Source of the DNA: Phialophora verrucosa
Lineage: Eukaryota; Ascomycota; Eurotiomycetes; Chaetothyriales; Herpotrichiellaceae
Direction: 5' to 3'
Assembly (NCBI GenBank): GCA_002099365.1
Contig: MSED01000006.1
Coordinates: 1,736,001-1,800,000, forward strand
Length of the DNA: 64,000 nt
The position numbers and the translations under genes were made by a program. The notes below the pieces were generated by a model. The model was not told where the DNA came from. It was given only the letters and a program-made list of their open reading frames with translations, and ran no database searches. Shown here in pieces: positions 32,390 through 42,755 of this stretch. Numbering within the stretch: position 1 is the stretch's first letter; every line of letters begins with the position of its first letter.

Positions 32390-33031
32390 ATGTCCGTCTT
32401 CGTCGTCCTCTTGCTCGCCTGTGCCAGTCTGGTCGTAGGGCAGTTCAACTGTACCCAAGCCAACACGGCATTCTGTGAAAGCCCAGTATCCGGCGTGACG
32501 GTAAATAACATCATCTTCCGTTGTTTTTACGACACTGGAACAGCGTCGGCCGGTAATTGCAACGACGAGTAGGTGAAATCGTTCCTTGGAGACATTCAAG
32601 CAAGGTGTTGACGTGGCTATCAGCCTTGCCGATGTCCCGCCCGTTGGGCTCAAATACGCCTACTGCTGGGAATCTTCTCCCACCGCAGGTGACGCGCAGT
32701 GCACCTACAACTGCGTCTCAGTGACTGCCGCCAACGGCACCACATTCTATCCGGTCGTAGGTCGATTGGCAAATTCCAAGCTTGAGGCTATCGGTGCTTA
32801 CCCATTTCTTAGGGGTGCAACAGAACCACCACCACAACAACCAGCCACAGCATCTTGAGCACCACGCTGCCGTCGTCTACCTCATTGAGGTCTTTCGGCC
32901 CTAGCACCTCCGCGACAAGCTCGGCGACCTCAGGTACGACGCCGAATCCCACCTCCAATGCCGCAGTAAGCGTGAACAGTGCTGGCTTGTGGCAATTTCT
33001 CGCACTCCTCTTTGGAGCTTTCACTCTCTAA
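32390..33031 (+). CDS. Small cysteine-containing GPI-anchor-type surface protein
   Basis: Three exons (32390-32568, 32624-32756, 32813-33031) give 176 aa. Introns are 55 nt (GTAGGT/ATCAG, phase 2) and 56 nt (GTAGGT/CTTAG, phase 0). The joins fuse a signal peptide (MSVFVVLLLACASLVVGQ) with a small domain holding eight cysteines. They then switch to a frame that encodes a Thr run, a Ser/Thr-rich stalk and a hydrophobic C-terminus (LWQFLALLFGAFTL), as expected for a GPI anchor. Unspliced, the frame would end at 32572 or after PPPQQPATAS, so splicing is needed for the anchor. The family is not recognised; a wall or surface location is inferred from the architecture. Confidence 0.75.
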
Positions 33032-34338
33032 AGCTCACTTGGAGGGACCAATGACAAGGGCCATGGGCGGACGAATTGAAGGGAAGAGAGTGTGTACTCT
33101 GGCCTTGAATAAAGAAGGTTCCCCCTTTCCAGCGTTCGCGTAGCTGCCGGGGGGTTTCGGGGTGGTGGGGAGCGCCCTTCAGGCATGTCAAACCGCTTGG
33201 GTCAGCCTGATGTATCCATTCTTCTGTAGAGATGGGCCCGGACGCCCTTGATTGCGCGTTCGCTAAAGAGAGAGCTGAAGGCCGTTCTGGGCTGATAGTC
33301 TGCCGTGGCTGGCGACTAGTTATCCTTAGCGATGCTTGTTCGGGTTAACCATGCGGCAAATTTGCCGAAGCTTTCGCCTCGAAGTTTGCGAGTGGATTGA
33401 CTGACTTTGCCGAGGTTCTCTTGCTGCGCCGTAACCGGTGAGACTTGAAGCTGTGAACTCGATTCGGAGGACATCATGAATCCCAACGCGAGCACGTACG
33501 AGTAGTTGTACACCCCAAGACGCCCTTGGCGGCATGACAGGCCTTCGGGAAACCTTCCTAGTCACGCAGCATACTCGAGGTTATACACGTGACCAGGCTG
33601 AAGCGACGTGCCTTTCCCAGCCTCGCCAGTAAGATCCAGGCTTTTCCAATGGTGGCGCCAAGATCGTCCCTCAGTGCAGGTGTCAGAATCCAACAACGCA
33701 ACCGTTCTCGAAGTTGGTGGCCCGTAGCCGATCTGCCATACAGCCTACACAGTAGCATAGTACAGTACGTTCGAGAAACGTCAAGCAGTGCGCCATCCGC
33801 AACAGGCGCTCCTTCCTGGGTGGGTTGTCCGTCCGTAACGGCCATAGGTGAACAGGGAACAGGATAGGGCGTTACAGAGGAGTTCATACTATCAACAAGG
33901 TCAGTTTATTAGTATTGATGCTGCCTCTTTTACTGTTCCCATTCTCGATGGACCTTTCAGTATGCTTGCCTGCCTGGTAAATATGCACGATCAAGTTCCA
34001 AGAATCTTATCGCGATGTCGAATTTTGGCTTCATATGATTCATCATCTCTCTCTCCTCAGACTGAGACTGCGATAAGTGACTTTACTCTCCGTTCGTCTT
34101 CGCCGCGAGGAGTTGTTCTCGATTATCCACCTATCCATTCATTATACACACACTGCACTTGGGGGATCTTGCCAGCTTGAAAACGAGAGAGACTAACTAT
34201 TTGGATTGCAATGAAGAGGGTCGATTTCTTGCACCCTTAAAGATTAGATTTCTCGGCGGCTCGCCTTGATATTACTTCTTTCTTGGGAATAAGACTCCGT
34301 AGATATCGCCGTCCGTCGTCATCCTCGCCCTCGCAACC
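33032..34338. other. Non-coding region
   Basis: This 1.3-kb gap has overlapping short frames around 33560-33890 on both strands but no recognisable protein. Nothing else is seen. Confidence 0.55.
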
Positions 34339-35121
34339 ATGTCGGACGACCATTCCGTGCTGGCAACGCACACGGCCGACCCAAGCACGACCGCTGAACC
34401 CCTCTCCTCCCCACCCAGCTCATACACATACTACCATGCCGGCCCGCTGTTCACAATCGCCGAACTACACACCAACGCGCTCCTCGCGCAAGCAATCCAA
34501 TCGGCCTCCTCGGGCAAATTCATCCCGATATTGCCTCAGGACCTGGAACAGCGCGACCTCTCTGCCCACTCCATCAGGGACGAGGACCTCCGCGCCCTCC
34601 TATCCTGCGATCTTGCGCTCTTTACTTACGATGGCGCCGAACTCGACGCCGGCACGGTCGTCGAGTATATGGTCGCGAAGATGGCCGACATCCCCTCGGT
34701 CATCTTGAGGACTGATTTCCGCGGCGCGGGCGATCAAAGCGGGGCAGGTGATGCGTGGAATCTGATGAGTTCGAATTGGCCTCGTACCGCCACGGTGAGC
34801 GTCAATGCCATGGTTGGGTATAAATCGAGTTTGCAACGGGCGTTGGGCCAGAATTCAGGCGAAGCCGAAGCCGAAGCCAAAGCCAATCGGAACAGAACCG
34901 TTGGAGAGAGCATGATTGCCGAGGTGGCCCAGAAGGTAGTGGATGGGTTCGAGACCGTGGTGAAACAGAAGCCCCGGCTGCCGAAGGAGTTGAGGCGGAG
35001 CGTCTACCAGTGGCTTGCCCTCATGCCGGGATTCAAGAATGGGGGAAGTGGAGGAGAGGAAGTGACTGTTGAGGCGTTCGCGAAGTTGGGCGACGACAAG
35101 GCAGCGAAAGGACTGCTGTGA
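34339..35121 (+). CDS. Nucleoside 2-deoxyribosyltransferase-like protein
   Basis: A single exon encodes 260 aa. The N-terminal half carries the family signature: YYHAGPLFTIAEL (residues ~31-43), then DLALFTYDGAELDAGTVVE. This holds the conserved Asp98 (YDG) and Glu109, which correspond to the active-site Asp and nucleophilic Glu of this fold. The C-terminal ~90 residues are a fungal extension with an Ala/Glu/Lys linker. Family members exchange bases on deoxyribonucleosides or hydrolyse nucleoside-type N-glycosidic bonds. Eukaryotic members are little studied, so the substrate is open. It has no signal peptide and no clear functional link to its neighbours. Confidence 0.85.
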   Translation: MSDDHSVLATHTADPSTTAEPLSSPPSSYTYYHAGPLFTIAELHTNALLAQAIQSASSGKFIPILPQDLEQRDLSAHSIRDEDLRALLSCDLALFTYDGAELDAGTVVEYMVAKMADIPSVILRTDFRGAGDQSGAGDAWNLMSSNWPRTATVSVNAMVGYKSSLQRALGQNSGEAEAEAKANRNRTVGESMIAEVAQKVVDGFETVVKQKPRLPKELRRSVYQWLALMPGFKNGGSGGEEVTVEAFAKLGDDKAAKGLL

Positions 35122-35834
35122 AGTGACGGATAGAGGTCGAACTTTAATTAAACGACCCCGAGCGTTCGTCCACCTCTGGTCCACTCGAGTGGCGAAAGGG
35201 GCTCCAAATGTACTAAATACCGAACATGGCATGAAGCCAGAAGGGCCTAGGTCAAACATACCACCTCATGGACAGGCTCAGGACACTCCGATTCGTGCTA
35301 CCCGAGCATCATCAATCAGTTATTTCAGCAAGTCCAAAACCACACTGGCGGGATAGTTGCGGACTTTGTCCGAACTCTGGTCAAACGAGCTACCTGCGAC
35401 CCAAACCGAAGCTTGGTGCAGAGCACGCAAAAGTGGAAAAGACTGCGAATGGCTTACGAGAAGAAATATTAAGCTATTCAGGGGGAAGTGACCGCGCTTA
35501 CCAAGAGGCAGAACGCTCCACGTCATATCGGTCTGGTCCTCCTTGTATCAGTTCAGGACGAACTCATAGCAAGGGCTAACGAATGCTTTCAACCGTTTCG
35601 GGTGAGCAGATCTGCCAACCTCGTTCCAGAAGCGGCACCTCTCATGCAGGTTCACGGGACTTCTTCAGCGTCCCGTGGTCCTTACACGCTTTTCCGGTCG
35701 GCGCGTTGCCTTCTGACCACCCGGCGAAAGCTGCCTGGCCTCAATGGCCGCTTCTTGCCCAAGAGGGGAATGAGTTCGTGGCTCGCCGTGGGGAAAATTT
35801 GGCAACGTGAAGAGTGTTTCTAGGAGTAAGGTAC
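35122..35834. other. Region downstream of the truncated NLR pseudogene
   Basis: These 713 bp would be expected to hold the NACHT core and repeats of the adjacent minus-strand pseudogene, but no recognisable NACHT or repeat sequence is found in any frame. The missing part was probably deleted or decayed beyond recognition. Confidence 0.5.
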
Positions 35835-36809
35835 TCACGACCCTGGTTTCCCTGCAACCCAATATATGATTCCTGTGGTGCTGTGACTTTCAACCCGCCT
35901 GACCAAGTCAGAGAACGGCTTCTGCTGAGCGGACTTATCGAAGATCCAGCGGAAAGTCTCAGCATGGCCGGGGTGAATGAGCAGTTCCCGATCGCGTACC
36001 CGAGGAAAATGGAGAGTCTCAATATAATATTCACCGATTTGTCTCTCTTTTCCCGACTCGATGCGCTGACAGAGGTCGGCGAAACTTGATAAGATTTCCT
36101 CTCTGTGGGCTTTTGCCCAGAGCTCCCAATTATTTCCTAAACCAAGGGCAGCTTTTTGCTTTCCTGACCGACTCGAAGTGGCGGCAAGACCTGCGAAATC
36201 ATTCTTGAGCCTGACATTGGAAGCTCTCAGTGCCTCAAGGATGTGAGCCATCCGCCGCCTGTTCTCGTCCAGTAGTCGCCTCTGATGCTCGACCTGGTTG
36301 TTACTGTGGCTAGACGATGAGTTCCCTGCTGCTTTGCGCAACTCGAGATACTCACCTTGTGACTACGAGCAAATGTATGACAAGTTTTCCCCCTGCTGGC
36401 CCAACCGTCACTGCATTGCTTCGAGACAATCCTTGTTCCAGATGGATTTGAAGGCCCGACGGCAACTCTTCCACACTTTATGCTCGGTCGAGACTAGAAT
36501 ATTGTCCAATGTCTCTATGAAGCGGTCTGCAATCTCAGCGCATTCCCGCGACACCTGCTCCAGGGCCTCTTCCGCTGGCGGAAGTATTCTGTTTTTGAAT
36601 TGAGCACGGAGGGAGGTTCGGGTATTGGAAAGGTCCGCGTTCAGACATACGAGGCGGCGGGAGACGTCTTGGAGTTCCTGGGCTTCGATAAGCGCATTGT
36701 GAGAGCCTTCCTACAGCTCCGTCGCTTTGGAGATCACCTTGATGCAGAGTCCGACTAACTGGACAACGCTTACACCCACAGCAAGTGCCGACGACGGGTC
36801 GAGCACCAT
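35835..36809 (-). pseudogene. NLR-type (NACHT NTPase) pseudogene: N-terminal domain only, three in-frame stops, cut at the P-loop
   Basis: One reading frame runs from ATG 36809 to 35835. It begins MVLDPSSALAVGVSVVQLVG, typical of the helical N-terminal domain of fungal STAND/NLR proteins, and continues with helices such as RFIETLDNILVSTEHKVWKS. It ends with the region just before NACHT: FRWIFDKSAQQ, then GIIYWVAGKPGS, the first half of the Walker A P-loop. In-frame stops occur at 36713-36711 (TAG), 36410-36408 (TGA) and 36365-36363 (TAG), with no frameshift. After GKPGS comes TGA. The lysine-serine/threonine of the P-loop and everything beyond are absent. A splice donor (GTGAGT) overlaps the final stop, but no following exon was found. 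Intact relatives sense non-self and trigger defence or cell death; this copy is dead. Confidence 0.85.
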
Positions 36810-37281
36810 GGTGCATGGCCCCGTAGAGACATGGTCAGGTTACGGGGAGGACGCGCGCAGACCGATGTCCTAGGATACATATGAGGCTGAGGCCAGCATA
36901 CTCGGTACAGCCTGCATAACGCTGGCAGGCGCAGACGCACCAATCTGAATATGATTAGCCCTGGAGCGAGCTGTGCATGTGCTGATAGTAGCTGTGGGTT
37001 GTTTATTTGCAAGAAATGGAAAGTGGACGGATCCCATGGCCCATCTACGAGAAGTGCACCAAAGATCCAATATGTCTTGTATCACGCACCGCGGACCAGC
37101 AAATGCTTTCAGACTGGAGGAACAAGGAAACTTTTTCCCGCGCTGAGTGTTGTGGTGGAATGGAAAAACAATCCGCCGAGCCTTGCTGCACCAGACTTGC
37201 GCAATGGCAGCCTCGAACTTGGTCTTCTGCTAAATAGAATGTCCCATCAACCCACGCTTGTCTGGGCCGCCCATAATCAGC
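36810..37281. other. Divergent region between NLR pseudogene and mdm35
   Basis: This 472-bp gap presumably carries the mdm35 promoter. Overlapping frames on both strands have no recognisable features. Confidence 0.55.
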
Positions 37282-37669
37282 ATGTCGGCGTCCCTTGCTC
37301 CCGAATGTAATGAAGTCAAAGAGTATGCTTCACGCCAGAGCAAGATATCACAAGCTGACGGTTGGCAGGAAATACGATACGTGCTTTCTGAAGTGGTATT
37401 CTGAGAGTAGGGCTGTCATCACGATTTCTAGGTGGCAAAAATACTGAAGAACTTCCCAGAGTATCTGCGAGGAAACTCATCCACAGATGAATGTGAGCCG
37501 CTTTTCAAGCAATATAGGAGCTGCTTGACGGTATAATCTTTTCATTTCGTGGAAAAGGTCAACGGCTGACGTTCAGCAGAAAGCCCTCAAAGACAAGGGC
37601 ATAGACTCCATGCTGTCAGAGACCCGAGAGGGCACAGCAGAGACTGATGCCGAGCATCTGCGGCGGTGA
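37282..37669 (+). CDS. mdm35: Mdm35/TRIAP1-type twin-CX9C mitochondrial intermembrane-space protein (four exons)
   Basis: Exons 37282-37322, 37369-37406, 37460-37530 and 37580-37669 give 79 aa. Introns are 46, 53 and 49 nt with consistent phases. The product has two CX9C motifs: CNEVKEKYDTC and CEPLFKQYRSC. These flank FLKWYSEKYLRG and are followed by KALKDKGID, the typical Mdm35 layout (the yeast protein is about 86 aa). The cysteines should form two disulfides through Mia40. Mdm35 escorts Ups1/Ups2 lipid-transfer proteins that move phosphatidic acid and phosphatidylserine between mitochondrial membranes. The last acceptor is a CAGCAG tandem: using the first CAG (37576) adds one Gln (SCLTQKAL instead of SCLTKAL). 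Every exon is under 100 bp, so the gene is invisible as an open frame. It ends 132 bp from the convergent oxygenase gene. Confidence 0.9.
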
Positions 37670-37801
37670 CAACATTGTTGCCAGTATTGTTTCGGTCCGG
37701 CTCAAGCACTCGGTCTTCATTTGGCTGGGAATCCATCATTTACCTGCTCAAAATCTCTCGACGGCAGTCTCCACGAATGCGAATCGGCCAGAAATTTGGC
37801 G

Positions 37802-38524
37802 TCATCGCTGAACAACAAGATCACTCCTCAACACCCATTTCTCACCGCTCCTCACCTCCTTCCCTTCGTGGAGCAGACAATCATCGCCGTGCTTGTGAAG
37901 CAAGCCCATTCCAGTCTCAAGTTCTACTACAATTGGTTCTGGTGTTTCCTCGCCTTTCTTGGATGGTTCAGGGTAGAATGCAGTCTCGCCACCATCGCAA
38001 GTTGTAAGATAAATGAGCAGCGTCCATGTGGTTTTGGCATGTACCTTGCCCTGGCCAAATTGTAATTTTACGCTCTCGTCGTAATGCTTGTCAAAAAATT
38101 GACCGGGACGGTATCGATACACTCTGATGTTTGGGTTCAGCCCGAGCACCTTTCCTCCAAACACAGCTTGATCCTCAAATGAGTTCATCAGGAATTGCAG
38201 ACCACTCTGCTCCCACAGCGTTCTTGCGAACACCGGATCATCCACCTGGAAGCGGTCATTTACACGAGTGGCTTCTCCTCGCTTTGGCTTTCCAGGCGTC
38301 GTAGTCAGTTGTAACCGAGACAGGAAAGTGGTGTAGTTCTTGCATAAGCTGGACGTGAACAGGTTCTTTATGACCAGGATTTGTCCAGCAAGCACGGTCT
38401 CGACGAATAGATGGTCCGCAGGCACGACTGGACTCAAAGGCGGCCAGTTTGGCGGCACAGGCTTCGAGGCTCGGACTCCATCGGTCTTTGACTGGACAGC
38501 CTTCTGCTTTGCGCGGGGCGCCAT
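37802..38524 (-). CDS. 2-oxoglutarate/Fe(II) dioxygenase, prolyl-4-hydroxylase-like
   Basis: A single exon encodes 240 aa. The ATG at 38524 is used; the frame continues upstream without another ATG. Iron ligands are His147 and Asp149 in DKHYDES and distal His219 in LLHEGKEV. The 2-oxoglutarate-binding basic residue is probably Arg233 in KWVLRSDLVV. The YRYRPGQFF strand before the HxD motif and the GGETAFYP segment are typical of prolyl-4-hydroxylase-fold enzymes. There is no signal peptide, so it is a cytosolic or nuclear protein rather than an ER collagen-type hydroxylase. The substrate is unknown. Its start lies 314 bp from the divergent fhl1 gene, so the two may share promoter elements. 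Confidence 0.9.
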   Translation of the reverse strand: MAPRAKQKAVQSKTDGVRASKPVPPNWPPLSPVVPADHLFVETVLAGQILVIKNLFTSSLCKNYTTFLSRLQLTTTPGKPKRGEATRVNDRFQVDDPVFARTLWEQSGLQFLMNSFEDQAVFGGKVLGLNPNIRVYRYRPGQFFDKHYDESVKLQFGQGKVHAKTTWTLLIYLTTCDGGETAFYPEPSKKGEETPEPIVVELETGMGLLHKHGDDCLLHEGKEVRSGEKWVLRSDLVVQR

Positions 38525-38838
38525 GGATGGGTTCACTTCAGTGAGGGAAGTGGCCTCGCAGAAAGAAGCAGAAGTGAGTCATGGTACACCAACTTGTAGT
38601 ACAGACCTTGGAGATTCTCGACCGCTTCCTTTGTCTGAGGCCAGCATGGGCTGTAACTGGTCAATGAACGGTTGTCGAGAATTGCTGTTGGGATGTGATT
38701 GGCTGCCGTGCGATCGACAGTCCGCCTCGCCGCCCTCTTTGTCGACTTTTACCGCCAGTGAACTTTTGGGTTTGCATGCGCATAGAATGACCGAGTACTG
38801 TGTCGCTCTGATCGGAATTTAATCTTGCAGACCTCGGA
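38525..38838. promoter_or_regulatory. Bidirectional promoter region, oxygenase / fhl1
   Basis: A 314-bp interval separates two divergent start codons and must contain both core promoters. No specific site could be assigned. Confidence 0.5.
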
Positions 38839-41800
38839 ATGTCGTCGCAGACCATCGCGACGTCGACAAGAGGTCTGCCAGATTTCACATCATGGTCTGA
38901 GCACTCGAATCTTCACCGCGACAGCGACAGCGACTCGGACCGTGAAGACGAAATAGACCGGCAACCGAGCCACTCGCCCGTGTCGAGTCGCCCTTCATGG
39001 AGTGAAATGGACGTGCAACAGAGGAGCCAGGCAGTCGGTAATCTGCTGGCAGCTCTGGCTCCCATCAGTCCCACCTCAACCCAGACTCGACCTCAGACCG
39101 CACCTGCGCCCGCTCATGCGCAAACAGACCAGCCGCCTCTGCCAGACCTGCCTATTGAACCTATTGACGACGTGGAAGATACTACGAATGCAGGAGCCAC
39201 CGACGCCAAAGATCAGAACCTAGACGCCAACATCGCGGATATCTCACTTCCTCTTCTCCCGCTTCAATATCCTGATCACTTTCTCGATGCGACCGCGCTG
39301 CCGCCACTACCTTACCCACTACCATTGGACACTCTAGAAGAATCCCTTCCCGCCGACAGCGGTCAGGCAGCCACATATCGAGAGGGGTCGCCGCCGCCTA
39401 CCGCCTTTCAAATGTCGTCTCCTGAGAAGAGAGAGAGGAGGCAAGTCGAGGCATTCGCAAAACTTGAGTTTGATGATGGAAACTACTACATAACCACCTA
39501 CGCATGCGAGTTGGGGAGAGATGCATTCGCCTACAAAGCTGCTTTGGCCAGGGAAGAAGCGCTCAAGACTGGACAAGATCGCGGCCACAGCTCAAGTGGA
39601 AGAAGTGGACGACGTTCAGGTTTGTCTCAGGGCGTTCCGCTTCCCGGCGACAGCCAGGTGCAAGGAAGTGTTGTGAGCGAGGCTGGAGGCTTCGGTGGTG
39701 TCGACGACGGTCCGATCATCAAACATGGCAAAGATGAAGACGGTCACCCGCTCCACTCACATTCGTCCGAGATGTCTGCCGGTAGTGTCGTCAGACCCCA
39801 GGAAGTTCTCTACCACCCCCCACCAGCTCCTTTCGACTACCATAGAACAGCAGAACGTCAGGCAGATGCCGAGAACAAAAAGAAGGTTCGGGACCCTGAG
39901 GAGGAGCAGCCAGCGCCTGTAACAGAAGAACATCTCCCAGATGCAAATCGTTGTCCGCTTATCCCCATCCACGCCACACAGAACGAGGAGATTTCAGAGG
40001 TCGCCTGTCACAGAAACATTTCACGACGACACGTAAGGATAGAGTGGAGCGACAAGAAGGAATGCTTCCAGATGCACATCTTGGGCAGGAATGGTGCCTT
40101 TTTGGAGGGCGAGTGGTTAGCCTGTGGTCAAGTGCGAAAACTCCGCGATGGTTCAAAGATACAGGTGTCCGGGGTGGAAATGACTTTCAGGCTACCCCTT
40201 GAGGAGAAGGAGGAATCTCCGAGCGAGGAATCAGGCAGAGAGGAGGTTGATCAGAGTCCACTTCCACCTCCACGGAGCACATCGCCAACCTCAGACGATC
40301 AAGAGGGAAGCGCCTCGCCTCACAGACCAGCGCCGGGCAAAGGCAAGACGAAGATCATCCTCAAGACCGCCGTGCAACCAACGCCCCCGCTGGCCCCACC
40401 ACCAGCGCTGCCAGAGCCCGTGCTTGGACCTGACGGGCTGCCTCTACCTGCAAAGAGACGTGGACCCGGCAGGCCGCCCAAAGATGGAATTATGTCAACT
40501 CGAGAACGAAAAGAAAGGGAGAAAGCCGCAAAGCTTGCTGAGGCAAAGGCCGCCAATGGAGGGATGACGCCACCACCGATGCGAGGCAGCAAGCCGCAGA
40601 AGCCGATCATGAAAGAAGAGGAGTCCATGACCGAGCTGAAACCCGAAAAGAGGAAATACAAGAAGCGAAAGCGTGAAGGCGAAGATGGCGATGTCCTGCC
40701 GTCAATCGAAGGAGGTGAGATCGAACTGATTGCCGAGCCTGAGAAACCACCGCCACCCAAGAAAGCCAGGTCCAAGTCTCCGAGTCCAGACTATCCTCCA
40801 GCAGAGAGCTTGACGGAGGAGCAGCTCGCCAGGCCGTCCGAACCGTATGCTCGGCTTATCTACGATATCTTGCTGGACATCCACCCCAGGGCCCTTCCGT
40901 TGAAGCAGATCTACCGTGCGCTGAAGCTGAAGTTCCCATTCTTTGTACACAGGGTAGACTCAGAGGGATGGCAAAGTAGTGTTCGGCACAATTTGAACCA
41001 GGAATGGAACAAATTGTTTGAAAAGGGGGAGAAAGAAGGCAAAGGCTTCGCATGGAAGGCTATTCCTGGTGCTTTACAACCCCAAGCAGAGAGAAGACGT
41101 GCCACCCAGCAAACTTCAACCTCCAAACCGAAGCCAATCCCAACGCCGCGTCAGACTGTCCCTCAAGGACCTCCTCAGCAACTCAATTGGCAGAACAGCA
41201 CTCCCTATTCTCAAAACGGCGTGCCTCCTCAAGGACATCATCCTCCTTTCTACGGTCAAGGCCCGAATGGGTCAATACCACCGCCACCCAATGGTATGCC
41301 ATGGCCCGCGCCAAGCGGTCTACCTTCAGCTCCTCCATACGGTCAGCCTGGTCAACACCCTCAACCTTTCTATCCTCCGCAAGCAGGTCATCCGGCGCCA
41401 CAACCGCCCACACACACGAGCGTAGGTCATCCACCAAATCAAGGACCCTACAGACCTCCAACCACCGGGTCGACACCTGTGCCGTCTCAGGGCATTACAA
41501 GTAGCACCTCGGCGTCTCGCAATATGCCCTGCACTCTAGATGGTCTCATTACCATAAAGACATTCGAGAACGCGATGCTGAAGACTGTCCACCCATCGGG
41601 CCTGGAGCGTTGGCAAAGGATCTTTGCATCTGCGCGGAACAGACTGCTCCATGGCCACCCAGAATCCCTGATGCCAGGTGGTGAGAGCCCAGAGGAAGCC
41701 AGCATCATGAACCACATGCGAGATTTCATTCAACGGTTTAGAAACCCTGGATTTGTTGGGTTTTCCGTTAGCACTGGGTCTCCTGCACCGACTCCTGTCG

Positions 41801-42060
41801 TCACGACTGCCTCCAAGACCAGCACGCCACAGCCTGTTCCATCCGCTTCTGCGATAACACCGGCGTCACAAGGTCCTCCGCCCACACAAGCCACCGCTTC
41901 ACCTCCACCTCCTCTCGCGCTTTCGACGGCACCGGCCAGTGAGGCTCCGATGACTCCAGTGCAAGAGCCAGGCCCAACGCCCTCGGTTGTGAGCGACAAG
42001 ATGGAAGGAGTCGAACAATCCACAGCCGACGTCTCAGCTGCCTCAAAACCTGTGGCATAG
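38839..42060 (+). CDS. fhl1: Forkhead transcription factor with FHA domain, Fhl1 homologue
   Basis: A single uninterrupted exon encodes 1073 aa. The domains in order are an acidic, Ser/Pro-rich N-terminus; an FHA domain at about 370-453 (CHRNISRRHVRIEW, then MHILGRNGAFLEG); an AT-hook-like KRRGPGRPPK at about 540; and basic nuclear-signal stretches (KRKYKKRKRE). The fork-head domain follows at about 667-742 (YARLIYDILL, HPRALPLKQIYRALKLKFPF, WQSSVRHNLNQEW). The long C-terminal region is rich in Pro, Gln and Ser. The FHA-then-forkhead order defines Fhl1. In yeast Fhl1 sits on ribosomal-protein gene promoters and recruits Ifh1 or Crf1 through its FHA domain. The family assignment is firm; ribosomal-gene control in this fungus is inferred. 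The DNA-recognition helix SVRHNL is intact. Confidence 0.93.
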   Translation: MSSQTIATSTRGLPDFTSWSEHSNLHRDSDSDSDREDEIDRQPSHSPVSSRPSWSEMDVQQRSQAVGNLLAALAPISPTSTQTRPQTAPAPAHAQTDQPPLPDLPIEPIDDVEDTTNAGATDAKDQNLDANIADISLPLLPLQYPDHFLDATALPPLPYPLPLDTLEESLPADSGQAATYREGSPPPTAFQMSSPEKRERRQVEAFAKLEFDDGNYYITTYACELGRDAFAYKAALAREEALKTGQDRGHSSSGRSGRRSGLSQGVPLPGDSQVQGSVVSEAGGFGGVDDGPIIKHGKDEDGHPLHSHSSEMSAGSVVRPQEVLYHPPPAPFDYHRTAERQADAENKKKVRDPEEEQPAPVTEEHLPDANRCPLIPIHATQNEEISEVACHRNISRRHVRIEWSDKKECFQMHILGRNGAFLEGEWLACGQVRKLRDGSKIQVSGVEMTFRLPLEEKEESPSEESGREEVDQSPLPPPRSTSPTSDDQEGSASPHRPAPGKGKTKIILKTAVQPTPPLAPPPALPEPVLGPDGLPLPAKRRGPGRPPKDGIMSTRERKEREKAAKLAEAKAANGGMTPPPMRGSKPQKPIMKEEESMTELKPEKRKYKKRKREGEDGDVLPSIEGGEIELIAEPEKPPPPKKARSKSPSPDYPPAESLTEEQLARPSEPYARLIYDILLDIHPRALPLKQIYRALKLKFPFFVHRVDSEGWQSSVRHNLNQEWNKLFEKGEKEGKGFAWKAIPGALQPQAERRRATQQTSTSKPKPIPTPRQTVPQGPPQQLNWQNSTPYSQNGVPPQGHHPPFYGQGPNGSIPPPPNGMPWPAPSGLPSAPPYGQPGQHPQPFYPPQAGHPAPQPPTHTSVGHPPNQGPYRPPTTGSTPVPSQGITSSTSASRNMPCTLDGLITIKTFENAMLKTVHPSGLERWQRIFASARNRLLHGHPESLMPGGESPEEASIMNHMRDFIQRFRNPGFVGFSVSTGSPAPTPVVTTASKTSTPQPVPSASAITPASQGPPPTQATASPPPPLALSTAPASEAPMTPVQEPGPTPSVVSDKMEGVEQSTADVSAASKPVA

Positions 42061-42755
42061 GTGGCTTCCAGAGCTTGAAACGACAGCGTGCTGCTCACTG
42101 TGGATTCATCCCTCTGATCTAACCGAGCTGCAAGCAGTAAGGCTCTCAACAACCACGCCCTTTCCTTGCTGTTCTCTCTTATTCTTAATGATACCCTCAA
42201 CGCTTGGTTGTTGCTTCATCCGCATTCAGGTGTCTGGGTTCGGACGTGGTGCACTCATCAACTCGGGCATTACAATCAGCATGGCGTATTGGGGCTGGCA
42301 TGGACATGAAGATGGCAAGTCACGATAAAAGCGATTCATTGCTCAAGCGCAACGAAAAGAGATTCATGTTTACTACTTTTGTCTTGTTGCTCATTGCGGT
42401 ATGAAAGCATTCAACACGGTTGGTTGGTGATGGAAAGATATGCATGGCATGAACTATTTCTTCGATGCTGGCACTTGATTATCATTTCAGCCAACAGACT
42501 CGAGCGAGTACCGATAGAACAACGATATCTGTTTACACGACAATGGCTGGTCGCATCCGTTCTGATGAGCTGTAGACGTAACTGATGGACGCCGCAAAGG
42601 GCTGGTGTCGTTGCAAACTAAACTCGGCAAAATCGCGTCCACGAAGAGTAACAAGTCGCGACGTCGTACCGGCTTACTTCTTGCTCTTCTCTCGATATCA
42701 CACAACCATGTAGTTGCCCTGCCTCCATTGCCTCGAAGGCACATAAAACACCATT
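42061..42755. other. Intergenic region downstream of fhl1
   Basis: This 695-bp gap lies between two co-oriented genes, with no supported gene or repeat. Confidence 0.55.

Noticed and set aside
34283..34708. 141-codon plus frame rich in Pro, Ser and Arg
   Set aside because: It is a shadow of the nucleoside 2-deoxyribosyltransferase-like gene in another frame.
36363..36410. An intron removing the second and third stops of the NLR pseudogene
   Set aside because: No GT-AG pair spans both stops while keeping the phase, and the intervening residues (RLGQQGENL, SQGEYLELRK) resemble the expected family sequence.
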